From Ruminococcus turbiniformis (GTDB lineage Bacteria > Bacillota > Clostridia > Lachnospirales > Lachnospiraceae), in assembly GCF_020687545.1 (NCBI RefSeq), contig NZ_JAJEQX010000015.1, positions 1 to 64,000 of the forward strand: DNA of 64,000 nucleotides. Reading direction: 5' to 3'. The notes below the pieces were generated by a model. That model searched no databases. It was not told the DNA's origin and saw nothing but the letters and a program-made list of their open reading frames with translations. Positions 1 through 8,533 of the stretch are shown one piece after another (position 1 is the stretch's first letter; each line of letters begins with the position of its first letter). The translations under genes and the position numbers were made by a program.

Positions 1-10
1 CTCCTGAGAC

Positions 11-1507
11 CTAAGACTGCGCGTTTGCCTTTGCTTTTCTCTTCTGCAGATATGCTTTCACAAACGGGAAAGCGAAGGAGAAGATCGTGAAAAGGAACAG
101 GATCAGTGTCAGCGGTCTTGTAAAGATATCGAGGATGTGTCCCTGGTACAGCGTCGCTGTAACGGACGCGGATCTCTCCATCATCGGTCCAAGCAGAAGA
201 GCAAGGGCGATGGGCGATGTCGGGAAGTTGTTTCTCAGCATGATGTAGCCGAGCACACCTGCGCCGAATCCGACAAATACATCGAAGATGTTCTTGTTGA
301 TGGAGAACGTACCTACTGTAGCAAGGATTACGATCGTTGTACAGAGGATCGATTTCGGGATCTTCAGGATCAGGCTTCCGCACTTGCAGACCGCAAGACC
401 TACGAAGTACAGGAGTATGTTAATCGCTGCGAAACCGATAATCAGCGTATATACCGTATCTGCATGCTCTGTGAACAGCGTCGGTCCGGGCTGTACGCCG
501 TGTACGATCATGGCGCCGAGGAACAGGGCCGCGGGAGCGGATCCCGGGATACCGAGAGTCAGCAGCGGGATCAGGGAACCACCGGTAACGGCGTTGTTCG
601 CGCACTCGGACGCGATGATACCCTCAGCCGCACCTTTCCCGAACTCTTCCGGATGTTTGGACGCTTTCTTTGCCTCGTTGTAGGACAGGAAAGCAGCGAT
701 ATCCGGGCCGGCTGCCGGGATGATACCGATTACGATACCCCAGATCGTGGAGCGGACCGCGTTAACTACGTTTGATTTAATTGTTGCAGCTTTGAGCTTC
801 ATGGAGCCGACTTTTCCGGCGTCCGCCATCTTGCCCATGGGGTCTTCCAGCATCTTGAACAGCTCCGGGAAGGAGAACAGTCCGATGAGGACGACGTTTA
901 CGTCAAATCCGCCGGTCAGGGCAGAGTTGCCGAATGTAAATCTCGGGAACCCGTTGACCGGATCCTGTCCGAAGCACGCAACGATCAGCGCGACGATCGC
1001 CACAAGACATCCTTTAAACAGGTTGTCCTGGGAGAGCATAACAACAACCGACAGACCGAAGATCGCGACGAAAATCTGCTCCGGCGCGCCTACCATCATG
1101 GCGATTCTTGCAAGCAGCGGCGCGCAGAGAAGAAGCGCGATACTGGACCAGAAACCTCCGAACGCACTGCCCAGTGTAACGAGGTGCAGCGCACGTCCGG
1201 CTTCGCCCTTTTTCACCAGGGCTTTTCCTTCCAGCGATGTGGGCACCGAAGCCGGCGTACCGGGAATACCGACGAGCACCGCCGGGATGGATCCGCCGTA
1301 CACACCGCCGCAGTACAGGCCGGAGAGGAGCAGAAGTCCCTGCCCTGGCTCCATGCCGTATGTAAAAGGTACGAACACTGCCACCGCCATCGTAGCGGAG
1401 AATCCGGGCAGCGCTCCGAACACAATACCGATTGCCAAACCTGCCAGACAGATCAGGAGGTTCATCGGCGTAAAGACACTGGTTAAGCCGATCAATATAT
1501 TTTCCAT
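11..1507 (-). CDS. TctA-type large permease of a tripartite tricarboxylate transporter (system 1)
   Basis: Integral membrane subunit that moves a small carboxylate across the cytoplasmic membrane after delivery by the TctC binding protein. The protein is 498 residues, the usual length for TctA, and almost entirely hydrophobic. It has the family glycine/proline-rich segments near residues 31-41 (GALPGFSATMA) and around 260 (GIIPAAGPDIAAF), and ends in a basic tail. It is the last gene of a TctC-TctB-TctA operon, 18 bp after tctB; the stop codon lies 11 bp from the window edge, so the gene is complete. A close paralogue with the same motifs lies at 36128-37615. The family call is secure; the substrate cannot be read from sequence, and annotated 'tricarboxylate' specificity is often wrong in this family. 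Confidence 0.93.
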   Translation of the reverse strand: MENILIGLTSVFTPMNLLICLAGLAIGIVFGALPGFSATMAVAVFVPFTYGMEPGQGLLLLSGLYCGGVYGGSIPAVLVGIPGTPASVPTSLEGKALVKKGEAGRALHLVTLGSAFGGFWSSIALLLCAPLLARIAMMVGAPEQIFVAIFGLSVVVMLSQDNLFKGCLVAIVALIVACFGQDPVNGFPRFTFGNSALTGGFDVNVVLIGLFSFPELFKMLEDPMGKMADAGKVGSMKLKAATIKSNVVNAVRSTIWGIVIGIIPAAGPDIAAFLSYNEAKKASKHPEEFGKGAAEGIIASECANNAVTGGSLIPLLTLGIPGSAPAALFLGAMIVHGVQPGPTLFTEHADTVYTLIIGFAAINILLYFVGLAVCKCGSLILKIPKSILCTTIVILATVGTFSINKNIFDVFVGFGAGVLGYIMLRNNFPTSPIALALLLGPMMERSASVTATLYQGHILDIFTRPLTLILFLFTIFSFAFPFVKAYLQKRKAKANAQS

Positions 1508-1525
1508 AACAAAAATTCCTCCTAA

Positions 1526-1993
1526 TTACAGATTCAGTGAGATCCAGCTTCCTCTCGGAAGGATCACCGACAGGAAAAGACTGAATACATAGTAGATAAC
1601 AAGTGTCAGGATCACGGGCAGAAGAACGACAACCACTTTGTTTTTCGTCTTCAGCATGATCAGCGATACAATACCGAACAGTACTGTGTCAAAAATGTAA
1701 CCGATCTTGTCCAGCAGGAACAGATAGGCAAGCACAAGCACGAAGTATGCCACAAGAATCTTCCACTGCTGTCTGATATGGGTTTCATATACTTCTGAAG
1801 TTTTGTATTTTACGATTCTGTAGATCAGAAGGCCTCCCGTCATGATGTAACTGATAATCAGCAGCACTTTCGGATAGGTCACCGATTCTTCCGGAATCTC
1901 GCCCAGCTGTACCGTCAGGCTTACAAGAAAGAGCAGGATCGCGAGACAGCATATGACGTCGGACGTGCTCCGTTTCATCTGGTTTGAATTCAT
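1526..1993 (-). CDS. TctB-type small membrane subunit (system 1)
   Basis: Small membrane partner of TctA in a TTT transporter. The 155-residue protein shows about four hydrophobic segments separated by short charged loops (one near residues 62-75 is rich in Lys, Tyr, Thr and Glu), the normal TctB plan; TctB sequences are poorly conserved, so position carries much of the argument. It lies between the TctC gene (65 bp upstream in reading direction) and tctA. A GGAGG sequence sits just before the ATG. Its counterpart in the second cluster is the 148-residue protein at 37629-38075. Confidence 0.85.
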   Translation of the reverse strand: MNSNQMKRSTSDVICCLAILLFLVSLTVQLGEIPEESVTYPKVLLIISYIMTGGLLIYRIVKYKTSEVYETHIRQQWKILVAYFVLVLAYLFLLDKIGYIFDTVLFGIVSLIMLKTKNKVVVVLLPVILTLVIYYVFSLFLSVILPRGSWISLNL

Positions 1994-2058
1994 AGTTTCC
2001 CTCCTAACTTATCAGATAACTCACGGATGTCGGAGTTCCATACTTATTATGATGAGAT

Positions 2059-3093
2059 TTACTCAAAATCAGCACTGTCGATCATCTCTCTGATGCTGTT
2101 GTGGTTCTCCTCATAGTAGCCTGTGAACTCGTCGATTCCCATAAAGTCAACTGTAACTCCGGCTTCCTCAGCCGCAGCGATGAACTCTTCATTCTCACAT
2201 ACCTTTCCGATCGCATCGGACAGTACCTGAAGCACTTCCTCCGGTGTTCCCGCGGGAGCTACAAAACCTCTCCACATCACAGAGTTGAAGTTTTCCAGTC
2301 CTTCGATTCCGGACTCGGCAAGTGTCGGCACATCGGGAAGAAGAGGATGTCTCTCTGCGCTTGTAACAGCGATCGGCTGTACGTTGCCCGCATTGATCTG
2401 TGCCGTTGCCTCGCTGATGAACGGAGTTGCCACGTCGCAGTCGCCGCTGGCTACGTTGTTGATGGCTGTCACACCGCCGTCAAACGCGACACGCATAAAG
2501 TTTGTTCCGGTTGCTTCCTCGAATTCCATCTTCAGGAAATCCCAGTGGCTCCATGCTCCTCCGATTCCCCATGTGGTGCTTCCGTCCTGTCCTGCTGCAA
2601 GAAGGCTGTCTACATCTGTGATGCCTGAAGCATTGCTTGCAACGATGACATGCGGGTCAGCGGAGAACTGCGCGATCGGAGCGAAGTCATCCTTTGTATA
2701 GGTAACGCCGTCAAAAAGCGCATCTCCGTTGGAGTCTGTGGATGAGAAGTAAGCGATTGTATAACCGTCCGGGTTTGCGTCTACCAGATTTGTAAGACCG
2801 ATTGTTCCGCCTCCGCCGGATACGTTGTTGATAACGAATGTCTGTCCCAGTTCCTGCTCAAGGTAGGAGCAGACAAGACGGGTTGCAATATCAGCGCCGC
2901 CGCCTGCCGCGTAGGGAACGATAACCTCTACGGTTCCGGTCGGATAATCGGCAGCCGCATCTGAGCCGCTGTCACCGCTGCTGTCTGAAGAACTGTCAGT
3001 ACCTGATCCCCCTACAGACAGTGCGCCGCATCCGGTCACAGCCCCCATTGTCACTGCTAATGTCAGCAAGAATGCCACACTCCTTTTTTTCAT
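2059..3093 (-). CDS. TctC/Bug-family carboxylate-binding lipoprotein (system 1)
   Basis: Extracytoplasmic receptor of the TTT transporter. Residues 1-22 form a lipoprotein signal (MKKR start, hydrophobic core, VTGC lipobox with Cys22), followed by a Ser/Asp/Gly-rich linker to about residue 48. The mature domain then begins with the family pattern at about 50-70 (TGTVEVIVPYAAGGGAD), the loop that grips carboxylate ligands in Bug proteins. Total length 344 residues is typical. It is the first gene of the operon; the start is 46 bp downstream of a sigma-54 promoter at 3139-3155. Ligand unknown; organic acids, and occasionally amino acids or aromatics, are known for the family. Confidence 0.93.
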   Translation of the reverse strand: MKKRSVAFLLTLAVTMGAVTGCGALSVGGSGTDSSSDSSGDSGSDAAADYPTGTVEVIVPYAAGGGADIATRLVCSYLEQELGQTFVINNVSGGGGTIGLTNLVDANPDGYTIAYFSSTDSNGDALFDGVTYTKDDFAPIAQFSADPHVIVASNASGITDVDSLLAAGQDGSTTWGIGGAWSHWDFLKMEFEEATGTNFMRVAFDGGVTAINNVASGDCDVATPFISEATAQINAGNVQPIAVTSAERHPLLPDVPTLAESGIEGLENFNSVMWRGFVAPAGTPEEVLQVLSDAIGKVCENEEFIAAAEEAGVTVDFMGIDEFTGYYEENHNSIREMIDSADFE

Positions 3094-3138
3094 GTTTTCT
3101 TCCTCCTTTAAAAATTTTATTTAGATAATCGAATATAA

Positions 3139-3155
3139 AGCAATCTATGTGCCAA
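3139..3155 (-). promoter_or_regulatory. Sigma-54 (-24/-12) promoter of TTT operon 1
   Basis: Read on the minus strand the site is TTGGCAC-ATAGA-TTGCT, matching the sigma-54 consensus TGGCAC-N5-TTGCW at every defined position, with GG at 3152-3153 and GC at 3140-3141. Transcription would begin near 3128, about 35 bp before the TctC start codon. A divergent sigma-54 activator gene supports use of the site. Confidence 0.9.
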
Positions 3156-3216
3156 CTTTGAAGTACAAAATTTTTTGAGTAATAATCAATAAAATTTTTG
3201 TGAATTACATGTTGTT

Positions 3217-3438
3217 TTAGCGCTAATTTTTTGTTATATTTTGCTAAGAAAGTGCTAAGATCCAATTATCTCAAAATTCATCTTATGATTGCAAAACATT
3301 TTATTTCATTTCAAAAGATTGCATAAAGCAATATTTTGCAACTGTTAGATTTGCAATCATGGATGCTGCAATATCTATAACGTGCTAAGAACACATAAAA
3401 GAAAACGTAACCTGAACACAGTGCTAAAATATTGCTAA
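3217..3438. promoter_or_regulatory. Repeat-rich upstream activating region between TctC and its divergent regulator
   Basis: Most of the 370-bp gap is filled by short repeated motifs. TGCTAA occurs on the plus strand at 3242, 3253, 3383, 3422 and 3433; two pairs are spaced exactly 11 bp (one helical turn). A TTAGCGCTAA dyad lies at 3217-3226. Between the pairs, TTGCA or TGCAA occurs five times at 3288-3372. The first TGCTAA pair lies about 90-120 bp upstream of the sigma-54 promoter, the normal distance for activator sites; the last pair lies just before the regulator gene, which suggests autoregulation. Assignment of a motif to a protein is inference. Confidence 0.6.
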
Positions 3439-3463
3439 TTTTTATAAAGGGGGCATTATTCTT

Positions 3464-5191
3464 ATGATACGCATGGTTTTTTTCACGCCATATCCGGAAA
3501 TACTGCCAACGATCGAGCAGGTTTTCCGTGAGAGACCGGACAGAGATGAGCTGGAATACAAGGTCATTCAGAATCCCTCTAATCCTCCGCTGCAAACAGC
3601 AGCCGCAGATGCGGACGTAGTCATTGCCCGCGGGTTTACAGCCCGTACAATGGAAGAACTCGGCTTTGTCTGCGCGGAACTTAAAGTCACCGGCCTGGAT
3701 CTCGTCAGCGCAGTCAGCCGGTGTCTGAAAATGTATCCGAAGGAAAAGAACATTGCCGTCATCGGCGCTTACAATATGATATACGAAACCGACACGGTGA
3801 ATACGAATTTCACATTTGTCAGACTGACCCCATACCCTGTCTCTGATAAAACAGAAGTGGATGCAGTTATTCAGAAAGCTGTATCTGACGGAAATACAGC
3901 TGTGATCGGAGGATATGCCGCGGTCGAGGCCGCAAAAAAATACAATATTCCCGCCGTCCTCATCGAATCCGGCCGCCGTGCGGTGAACAATGCCATCTCC
4001 GAGGCAAAAGCCGCCGTCGGAATCGCCCGCCGGGAAATGGCGAAAAGCAGTACACTCTCCGAAATTATGAACTGTTCTTTCCAGGGAATTATCGCCATTG
4101 ACAGAAACGGAAAGATCACAATGGCCAACAGCTATTGCGATTCCATACTGGAAACCGGGAAATGCGCTCTCGTCGGATGCAACATCAGCGACTTTTTCCC
4201 GGATCTGCGGGTTACAGACGTCATCGAAAAAGGGATAGAACTGCGCTCAGAGCTGCACACTTACAGACAGTACCGTCTGATGGTCAACTGTGTACCTGTC
4301 GCCAATCAACCGGGGAGAGTAAAGGCTGTGCTGACCTTCCAGAATACCGCCCGCATCCAGGATGAAGAAGACCTGATCAGGAAGTCGCTCCACTGCTCCG
4401 GCTATCAGGCAAAATATCACTTTTCCGATATCTTCCACCAGAGCACGGTAATGGATAACATAATCTCGGACGCACAGAATTTCAGTCACTCCGACTCAAA
4501 TATTCTGATTTACGGCGAGACAGGGACAGGGAAGGAACTCTTCGTTCAGAGCATTCATAACGCCAGTCCGAGGAAGGACTATCCTTTCGTGACTGTCAAC
4601 TGTGCCGCTCTCCCGGAAGACCTCCTGGAGAGAGAGCTGTTCGGCTGTGCTGACGGTACATTCGGCGGAACGCCGGAAGGAGGAAAGAAAGGGCTGTTTG
4701 AGGTCGCCCACAAAGGGACACTTTTTCTCGATGAGATCGGGGATATCTCGCCCAGTATGCAGAGCCATCTTTTGCGCGTGCTTCAGGAACAGAAAATTAC
4801 GAGACTCGGCAGCGACACAGCCATATCCGTAGATGTCCGGATCATCTCCGCGACGAACAGAAACCTGAAAGAAGCCGTGGCAGAGGGCAGTTTCCGCCAG
4901 GATCTCCTCTACCGGCTGAACGTACTTGAGTTCCGTGTTCCGCCGCTGCGGGAGCGCGGCAGAGATGTTCAGCTCCTGCTGAACCGTTTCCTCGCACTGG
5001 CTCACGAGACTACCGGATGTGTGCTGTCCGGTCTTACCTACGATGCGATGGAACTCCTTTGCCGGTATTCCTGGCCCGGAAATATACGGGAAATGAGCAA
5101 TTTCTGCGAGAGACTGTCCATTCTCTGCAGGACGGCCTTCGCCGGAACCGAAGATGTGCTGCGCGTTCTGCCAGATGCACTTCTTGGATGA
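3464..5191 (+). CDS. PrpR-type sigma-54 activator without DNA-binding domain
   Basis: Divergent to TTT operon 1 and probably its regulator. Domains in order: PrpR N-terminal sensor (about 10-190), PAS (about 200-305), AAA+ (about 320-560). Walker A GETGTGKE is near residue 352 and Walker B FLDEIGD near 420. Two defects stand out. The sigma-54-contact loop, normally GAFTGA, reads GTFGGT near residue 400. The protein ends at 575 residues (PDALLG) just after the AAA+ lid, so the Fis-type helix-turn-helix seen at the end of the 651-residue paralogue (40781-42736) is absent, and no HTH is encoded before the terminator at 5219. HTH-less activators (FlgR, CtcC) exist, so it may act without DNA contact, in a mixed oligomer, or be decayed. 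The start follows AGGGGG by about 12 bp. Confidence 0.88.
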   Translation: MIRMVFFTPYPEILPTIEQVFRERPDRDELEYKVIQNPSNPPLQTAAADADVVIARGFTARTMEELGFVCAELKVTGLDLVSAVSRCLKMYPKEKNIAVIGAYNMIYETDTVNTNFTFVRLTPYPVSDKTEVDAVIQKAVSDGNTAVIGGYAAVEAAKKYNIPAVLIESGRRAVNNAISEAKAAVGIARREMAKSSTLSEIMNCSFQGIIAIDRNGKITMANSYCDSILETGKCALVGCNISDFFPDLRVTDVIEKGIELRSELHTYRQYRLMVNCVPVANQPGRVKAVLTFQNTARIQDEEDLIRKSLHCSGYQAKYHFSDIFHQSTVMDNIISDAQNFSHSDSNILIYGETGTGKELFVQSIHNASPRKDYPFVTVNCAALPEDLLERELFGCADGTFGGTPEGGKKGLFEVAHKGTLFLDEIGDISPSMQSHLLRVLQEQKITRLGSDTAISVDVRIISATNRNLKEAVAEGSFRQDLLYRLNVLEFRVPPLRERGRDVQLLLNRFLALAHETTGCVLSGLTYDAMELLCRYSWPGNIREMSNFCERLSILCRTAFAGTEDVLRVLPDALLG

Positions 5192-5218
5192 AGCAGTCAC
5201 CCGTAACAAAGATGCGCC

Positions 5219-5255
5219 GGTATCAGGTGTGCGTATTTTGTGCACGCCTGATACC
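5219..5255. terminator. Hairpin between convergent genes
   Basis: GGTATCAGG at 5219-5227 pairs with CCTGATACC at 5247-5255, with further pairing inward (TGTGC/GCACG). It lies between the activator stop (5191) and the convergent flavin reductase stop (5283). It has no strong U run, so efficiency is uncertain, but position fits a bidirectional terminator. Confidence 0.6.
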
Positions 5256-5282
5256 GTGTCTTTCCCTGATCACCTGCTTTAA

Positions 5283-5849
5283 CTATCTTAACTGTTTTCC
5301 GTCTGCAAACGCTGTTCCCACTCTCTCGCCTATCCGGAGATACGCATGGTTCGCAGCATCATATGAGATCGCGTTCAGTCTGTCCGTGTCAATCTTTCCA
5401 TCCGCAGTCAGAATCCGCTCATCCGCGCTCACATTGACGATCTTCGCCACAATTCGCAGTGTTTTGTCATACTGATTCATTTCTTCCACCCGACACTCCA
5501 GAGTAAGCGGCAGCTCCTCGATTACAGGCGCATCCACAAACTCACTTTTCACAGTGTGGAAACCTGATTTCTTCATCTTGTCCGGCTCGTCATGCCCGGA
5601 TACGATTCCAACATAGTCCGCCGCCACAAGATTCTTCACATCCGCGATTCCAACTGTAAATTCCTTTTTTGCCTTAATGTTATCCGACGTTTTATGGCGG
5701 ACTCCGATGTTGATCTGGAGCCGGTCAGAATTTATAATCCCCCCGTATGCCACATTCATCGCATCCTCTGTTCCGTCTTCACCGTAAGTCGCCACTATAA
5801 GCACCGGCTGAGGATATATGTATGGATTGGGTCCAAGATTTTTGCGCAT
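5283..5849 (-). CDS. Flavin reductase-like (FMN-binding split-barrel) protein
   Basis: Soluble 188-residue protein of the flavin reductase/DIM6-NTAB group: the PxxPVLIVATYGEDG start (about 12-27), a DAMNVAYGG segment (about 29-37) and a mid-protein DIVG-like stretch (AADYVGIVSGHD, about 75-87) are characteristic. Such proteins bind FMN and either reduce flavin with NAD(P)H or serve as small electron carriers; the partner is not apparent here. It stands alone between two hairpins, with a purine-rich ribosome site before ATG 5849. Family placement is good, the reaction is unknown. Confidence 0.78.
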   Translation of the reverse strand: MRKNLGPNPYIYPQPVLIVATYGEDGTEDAMNVAYGGIINSDRLQINIGVRHKTSDNIKAKKEFTVGIADVKNLVAADYVGIVSGHDEPDKMKKSGFHTVKSEFVDAPVIEELPLTLECRVEEMNQYDKTLRIVAKIVNVSADERILTADGKIDTDRLNAISYDAANHAYLRIGERVGTAFADGKQLR

Positions 5850-5974
5850 GATTATTCTCCTTCCTGCTGAAAAAATTAATTTGCGATATTTTCGCGTTTC
5901 TGTTTTCTGTAATTATACCAGCGCCTGCATGCAAGGGCAATAACCACTGGTGCTCAAAAGGCCCGCTCCCCAAA

Positions 5975-6012
5975 AATGGCCGCCCTGCAGAAATTCTGCC
6001 GGGCAGCCATTT
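5975..6012 (-). terminator. Intrinsic terminator after the alpha/beta hydrolase
   Basis: On the minus strand a GC-rich stem (AATGGCTGCCCGGCAG pairing with CTGCAGGGCGGCCATT, one bulge or mismatch) is followed directly by a short U run (TTTTTGG). It lies 32 bp past the hydrolase stop codon. Confidence 0.8.
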
Positions 6013-6043
6013 TAATTTTCTCAGCTGTTTTTCATACAGCATA

Positions 6044-6982
6044 TTATTCTTTTTTCTGTCCGTGAGCCTCCAGCCAGTTCAGCAGATCCTCAAACACCTG
6101 CTCTCTGTCTGTCTCATTGAGTATTTCATGCCGGTCCCTCGTATAGAGTCGGAGCGACACATCCTGAATCCCGGCCCTCTGATATTTCTCAAAGACCTTG
6201 CGGACTCCTTTTCCGAAACCGCCCACCGGATCGTCTGCACCTGACACGAACAGCACGGGCAGCCCTTTGGGAATCATGTAAACTCCCTCTTTCCGCTGCA
6301 TACTGATCATGCCGGCAAACATATTGTAATAGGCGTTTACCGTAAACATAAAGGAACATAGCGGATCTGCCACATACGCATCCAGGCGTTCCCTGTCGCT
6401 CGTAACCCAGTCCGCCCTCGTGCGCGCCGGTTTGAACTTTCTGTTGAAAGCCCCCATCGCCATCCGGTCTACGAGTCCGCTCCGGTAATGCCATCCGCGG
6501 AAGACAGCCATCAACCGGCAGAGCCTTTTCCCGAAAAGAAGCGTTAACTTCATGTGATCCGTCACTGTCCCCATCAGGATAACACCGCTCAGCCCGTTTC
6601 CGTACATCTGAATATACTGCCGCAGAAGGGAAGACCCCATACTGTGCCCCAGCATGAAATACGGAACATCCGGATACTTCTTCATAATCCGCTGGCGCAG
6701 GGTGTGTATATCGCCGAGCACACATGCATTTCCGTATTTTTCACTGAAAAACCCATACTCTGACTTCGCCTGCACGGACTTGCCATGTCCGAGATGATCA
6801 TTTCCCACGACGTAGTATCCCCGTTCACACAGGAACTGCGCAAACTCATCGTAACGCCCGATATATTCCACCATCCCATGGCATATCTGAAGGACTGCTT
6901 TCACTTCGCCTTCCGGCTTCCACTCCATTGTATGGATTTCTGTGTTGCCGTCCTTTGACGGGAAATAAAACTCATCTCTCAT
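6044..6982 (-). CDS. Alpha/beta hydrolase, monoacylglycerol lipase/lysophospholipase-like
   Basis: Serine hydrolase of the Hydrolase_4 (YtpA/PldB-like) group. An HGMVEY motif near residue 36, the nucleophile elbow GHSMGS near 113-118, a late Asp (SGADDPVGG, about 249) and His in DRHEIL (about 286) make up a complete catalytic triad. An in-frame GTG three codons earlier (6991) touches the citrate synthase stop, but its ribosome site would sit only 2 bp away; ATG 6980-6982 with AGGTAG about 10 bp upstream is preferred, giving 312 residues. It probably co-transcribes with citrate synthase, whose stop is 8 bp upstream. The natural ester substrate is unknown. Confidence 0.85.
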   Translation of the reverse strand: MRDEFYFPSKDGNTEIHTMEWKPEGEVKAVLQICHGMVEYIGRYDEFAQFLCERGYYVVGNDHLGHGKSVQAKSEYGFFSEKYGNACVLGDIHTLRQRIMKKYPDVPYFMLGHSMGSSLLRQYIQMYGNGLSGVILMGTVTDHMKLTLLFGKRLCRLMAVFRGWHYRSGLVDRMAMGAFNRKFKPARTRADWVTSDRERLDAYVADPLCSFMFTVNAYYNMFAGMISMQRKEGVYMIPKGLPVLFVSGADDPVGGFGKGVRKVFEKYQRAGIQDVSLRLYTRDRHEILNETDREQVFEDLLNWLEAHGQKKE

Positions 6983-6990
6983 GTTACTCA

Positions 6991-8361
6991 CTACCTGTCA
7001 TCTAATTTTATGTACTCTCTGTAAGGAGCAAGCGGCTTGTACGCCGGACGGATGATTTTGTCTACATTTTCAAGTTCTTCCAGTCTGTGCGCACTCCAGC
7101 CGACAATACGCGCAGCCGCGAAAATCGGCGTGTAAAGTGACTGCGGAAGATCCAGCATACTGTACACAAGGCCGCTGTAAAAGTCTACATTTGCGTTTAC
7201 ACCCTTGTACATGCGGCGTTTCTCGCCGATGATCTCGGGGGCCATATGCTCCACCTTCTCATAGAGAGCGTACTCATCTTCATGTCCTTTTTCTCTGGCA
7301 AGCTGTTTTACGAAACGCTTGAAGATATCTGCACGCGGGTCAGAAATCGAGTAAACTGCATGTCCCATACCGTAGATGAGCCCTTTTTTGTCAAATGCCT
7401 TCTTGTCGAGAAGCGCCTCCAGATACGCACGGATCTGATCATCGTCATTCCAGTCCGTCAGATTCTTCTTCATATCCTCAAACATCTGCGTAACCTTGAT
7501 GTTCGCTCCGCCGTGCTTCGGTCCCTTCAGAGACGCCATAGCCGCAGCCATTGTAGAATACGTGTCTGTTCCGGAAGATGTTACCACGTGCGTTGTAAAG
7601 GTAGAGTTATTTCCGCCGCCGTGGTCCATATGAAGCACAAGTGCCATATCAAGAATCTTCGCTTCCAGTTTCGTATATTTGCGGTCTTCGCGAAGCATCA
7701 TCAGAATATTCTCCGCCATCGACAGCTCCGGCTTTGGAGCGTAGATGAAAAGATCCTCGCCCCTTCTGTAGTTATATGCATGATATCCGTAAACCATCAG
7801 CATCGGGAACTGACTGATCAGATTCAGACACTGACGCAGTACATTGGGTATACTCGTATCGTCCGCTTTATCATCATAGGAATAAAGCTGCAGAATACTT
7901 CTCGTGATACTGTTCATCATATCGCGGCTCGGGGCCTTCATGATGACATCGCGCACGAAATTCGGCGGAAGCAGCCGACGTTCCGCAAGCATTTCCTGAA
8001 AATTTCTTAATTCCGTTTTGTTTGGAAGTTCTCCGAAAAGCAACAGATATGCCGTTTCCTCAAAGCCGGGGTGCTTTGCATCCAGAAATCCCTTGACCAG
8101 ATCTTTTATGTTGTATCCCCGGTAATAAAGATTGCCTTCGCATGGAACTGTCTTTCCATCAACCACTTTGGAAGCACAGACATCTGAAATATTTGTCAGC
8201 CCTGCCAGTACCCCCCGCCCATTCAGGTCACGCAGTCCGCGTTTCACCTCGTACTTCGTGTACAGTTCCTTGTCTATGGCATTATTCGTTTCACATTTGA
8301 GCGCCAGTTCTTCGATCTGTGGAGTAATGTCGTAAAAAATATTGTCGATGTTTCTCACCAT
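6991..8361 (-). CDS. gltA: Citrate synthase
   Basis: Condenses acetyl-CoA with oxaloacetate to citrate in the cytoplasm. The 456-residue protein has the active-site pieces of the family: HMDHGGGNNST (about 242-252), GPKHGGAN near 280, and GMGHAVYSISDPR near 330, which supplies the catalytic His and a substrate-binding Arg region. An N-terminal extension of about 60 residues relative to the shorter bacterial enzymes is typical of clostridial versions. No aconitase or isocitrate dehydrogenase gene lies nearby; in anaerobes the enzyme usually serves glutamate synthesis. A sigma-A promoter lies at 8415-8443. Confidence 0.92.
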   Translation of the reverse strand: MVRNIDNIFYDITPQIEELALKCETNNAIDKELYTKYEVKRGLRDLNGRGVLAGLTNISDVCASKVVDGKTVPCEGNLYYRGYNIKDLVKGFLDAKHPGFEETAYLLLFGELPNKTELRNFQEMLAERRLLPPNFVRDVIMKAPSRDMMNSITRSILQLYSYDDKADDTSIPNVLRQCLNLISQFPMLMVYGYHAYNYRRGEDLFIYAPKPELSMAENILMMLREDRKYTKLEAKILDMALVLHMDHGGGNNSTFTTHVVTSSGTDTYSTMAAAMASLKGPKHGGANIKVTQMFEDMKKNLTDWNDDDQIRAYLEALLDKKAFDKKGLIYGMGHAVYSISDPRADIFKRFVKQLAREKGHEDEYALYEKVEHMAPEIIGEKRRMYKGVNANVDFYSGLVYSMLDLPQSLYTPIFAAARIVGWSAHRLEELENVDKIIRPAYKPLAPYREYIKLDDR

Positions 8362-8414
8362 AGGCGTCTCCTCCTTCTCTTTCCTATTATCTTTTTTCTC
8401 TGTATGACCTTTTT

Positions 8415-8443
8415 ATTATACTAAAAATTTACACATTATACAA
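8415..8443 (-). promoter_or_regulatory. Sigma-A promoter for citrate synthase
   Basis: Minus-strand TTGTAT (8438-8443), 17-bp spacer and TATAAT (8415-8420), in an AT-rich stretch 54-82 bp upstream of the start codon. Confidence 0.7.
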
Positions 8444-8533
8444 TAAATTGTATATTAAATATTTATTAACGAGCCTGCGAACCGCCATTTTGCACAATTC
8501 TCCGGCACAATACCCTGCTCCTTTCTCCGGCTT

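Noticed and set aside
720-1592. Long plus-strand open frame opposite tctA
   Set aside because: Antisense shadow: Pro/Ser/Arg-rich composition, no ribosome site, while the minus-strand TctA is clearly conserved.
5192-5282. Search for a detached HTH after the first sigma-54 activator
   Set aside because: No frame gives a Fis-type HTH; a hairpin begins 28 bp after the stop.
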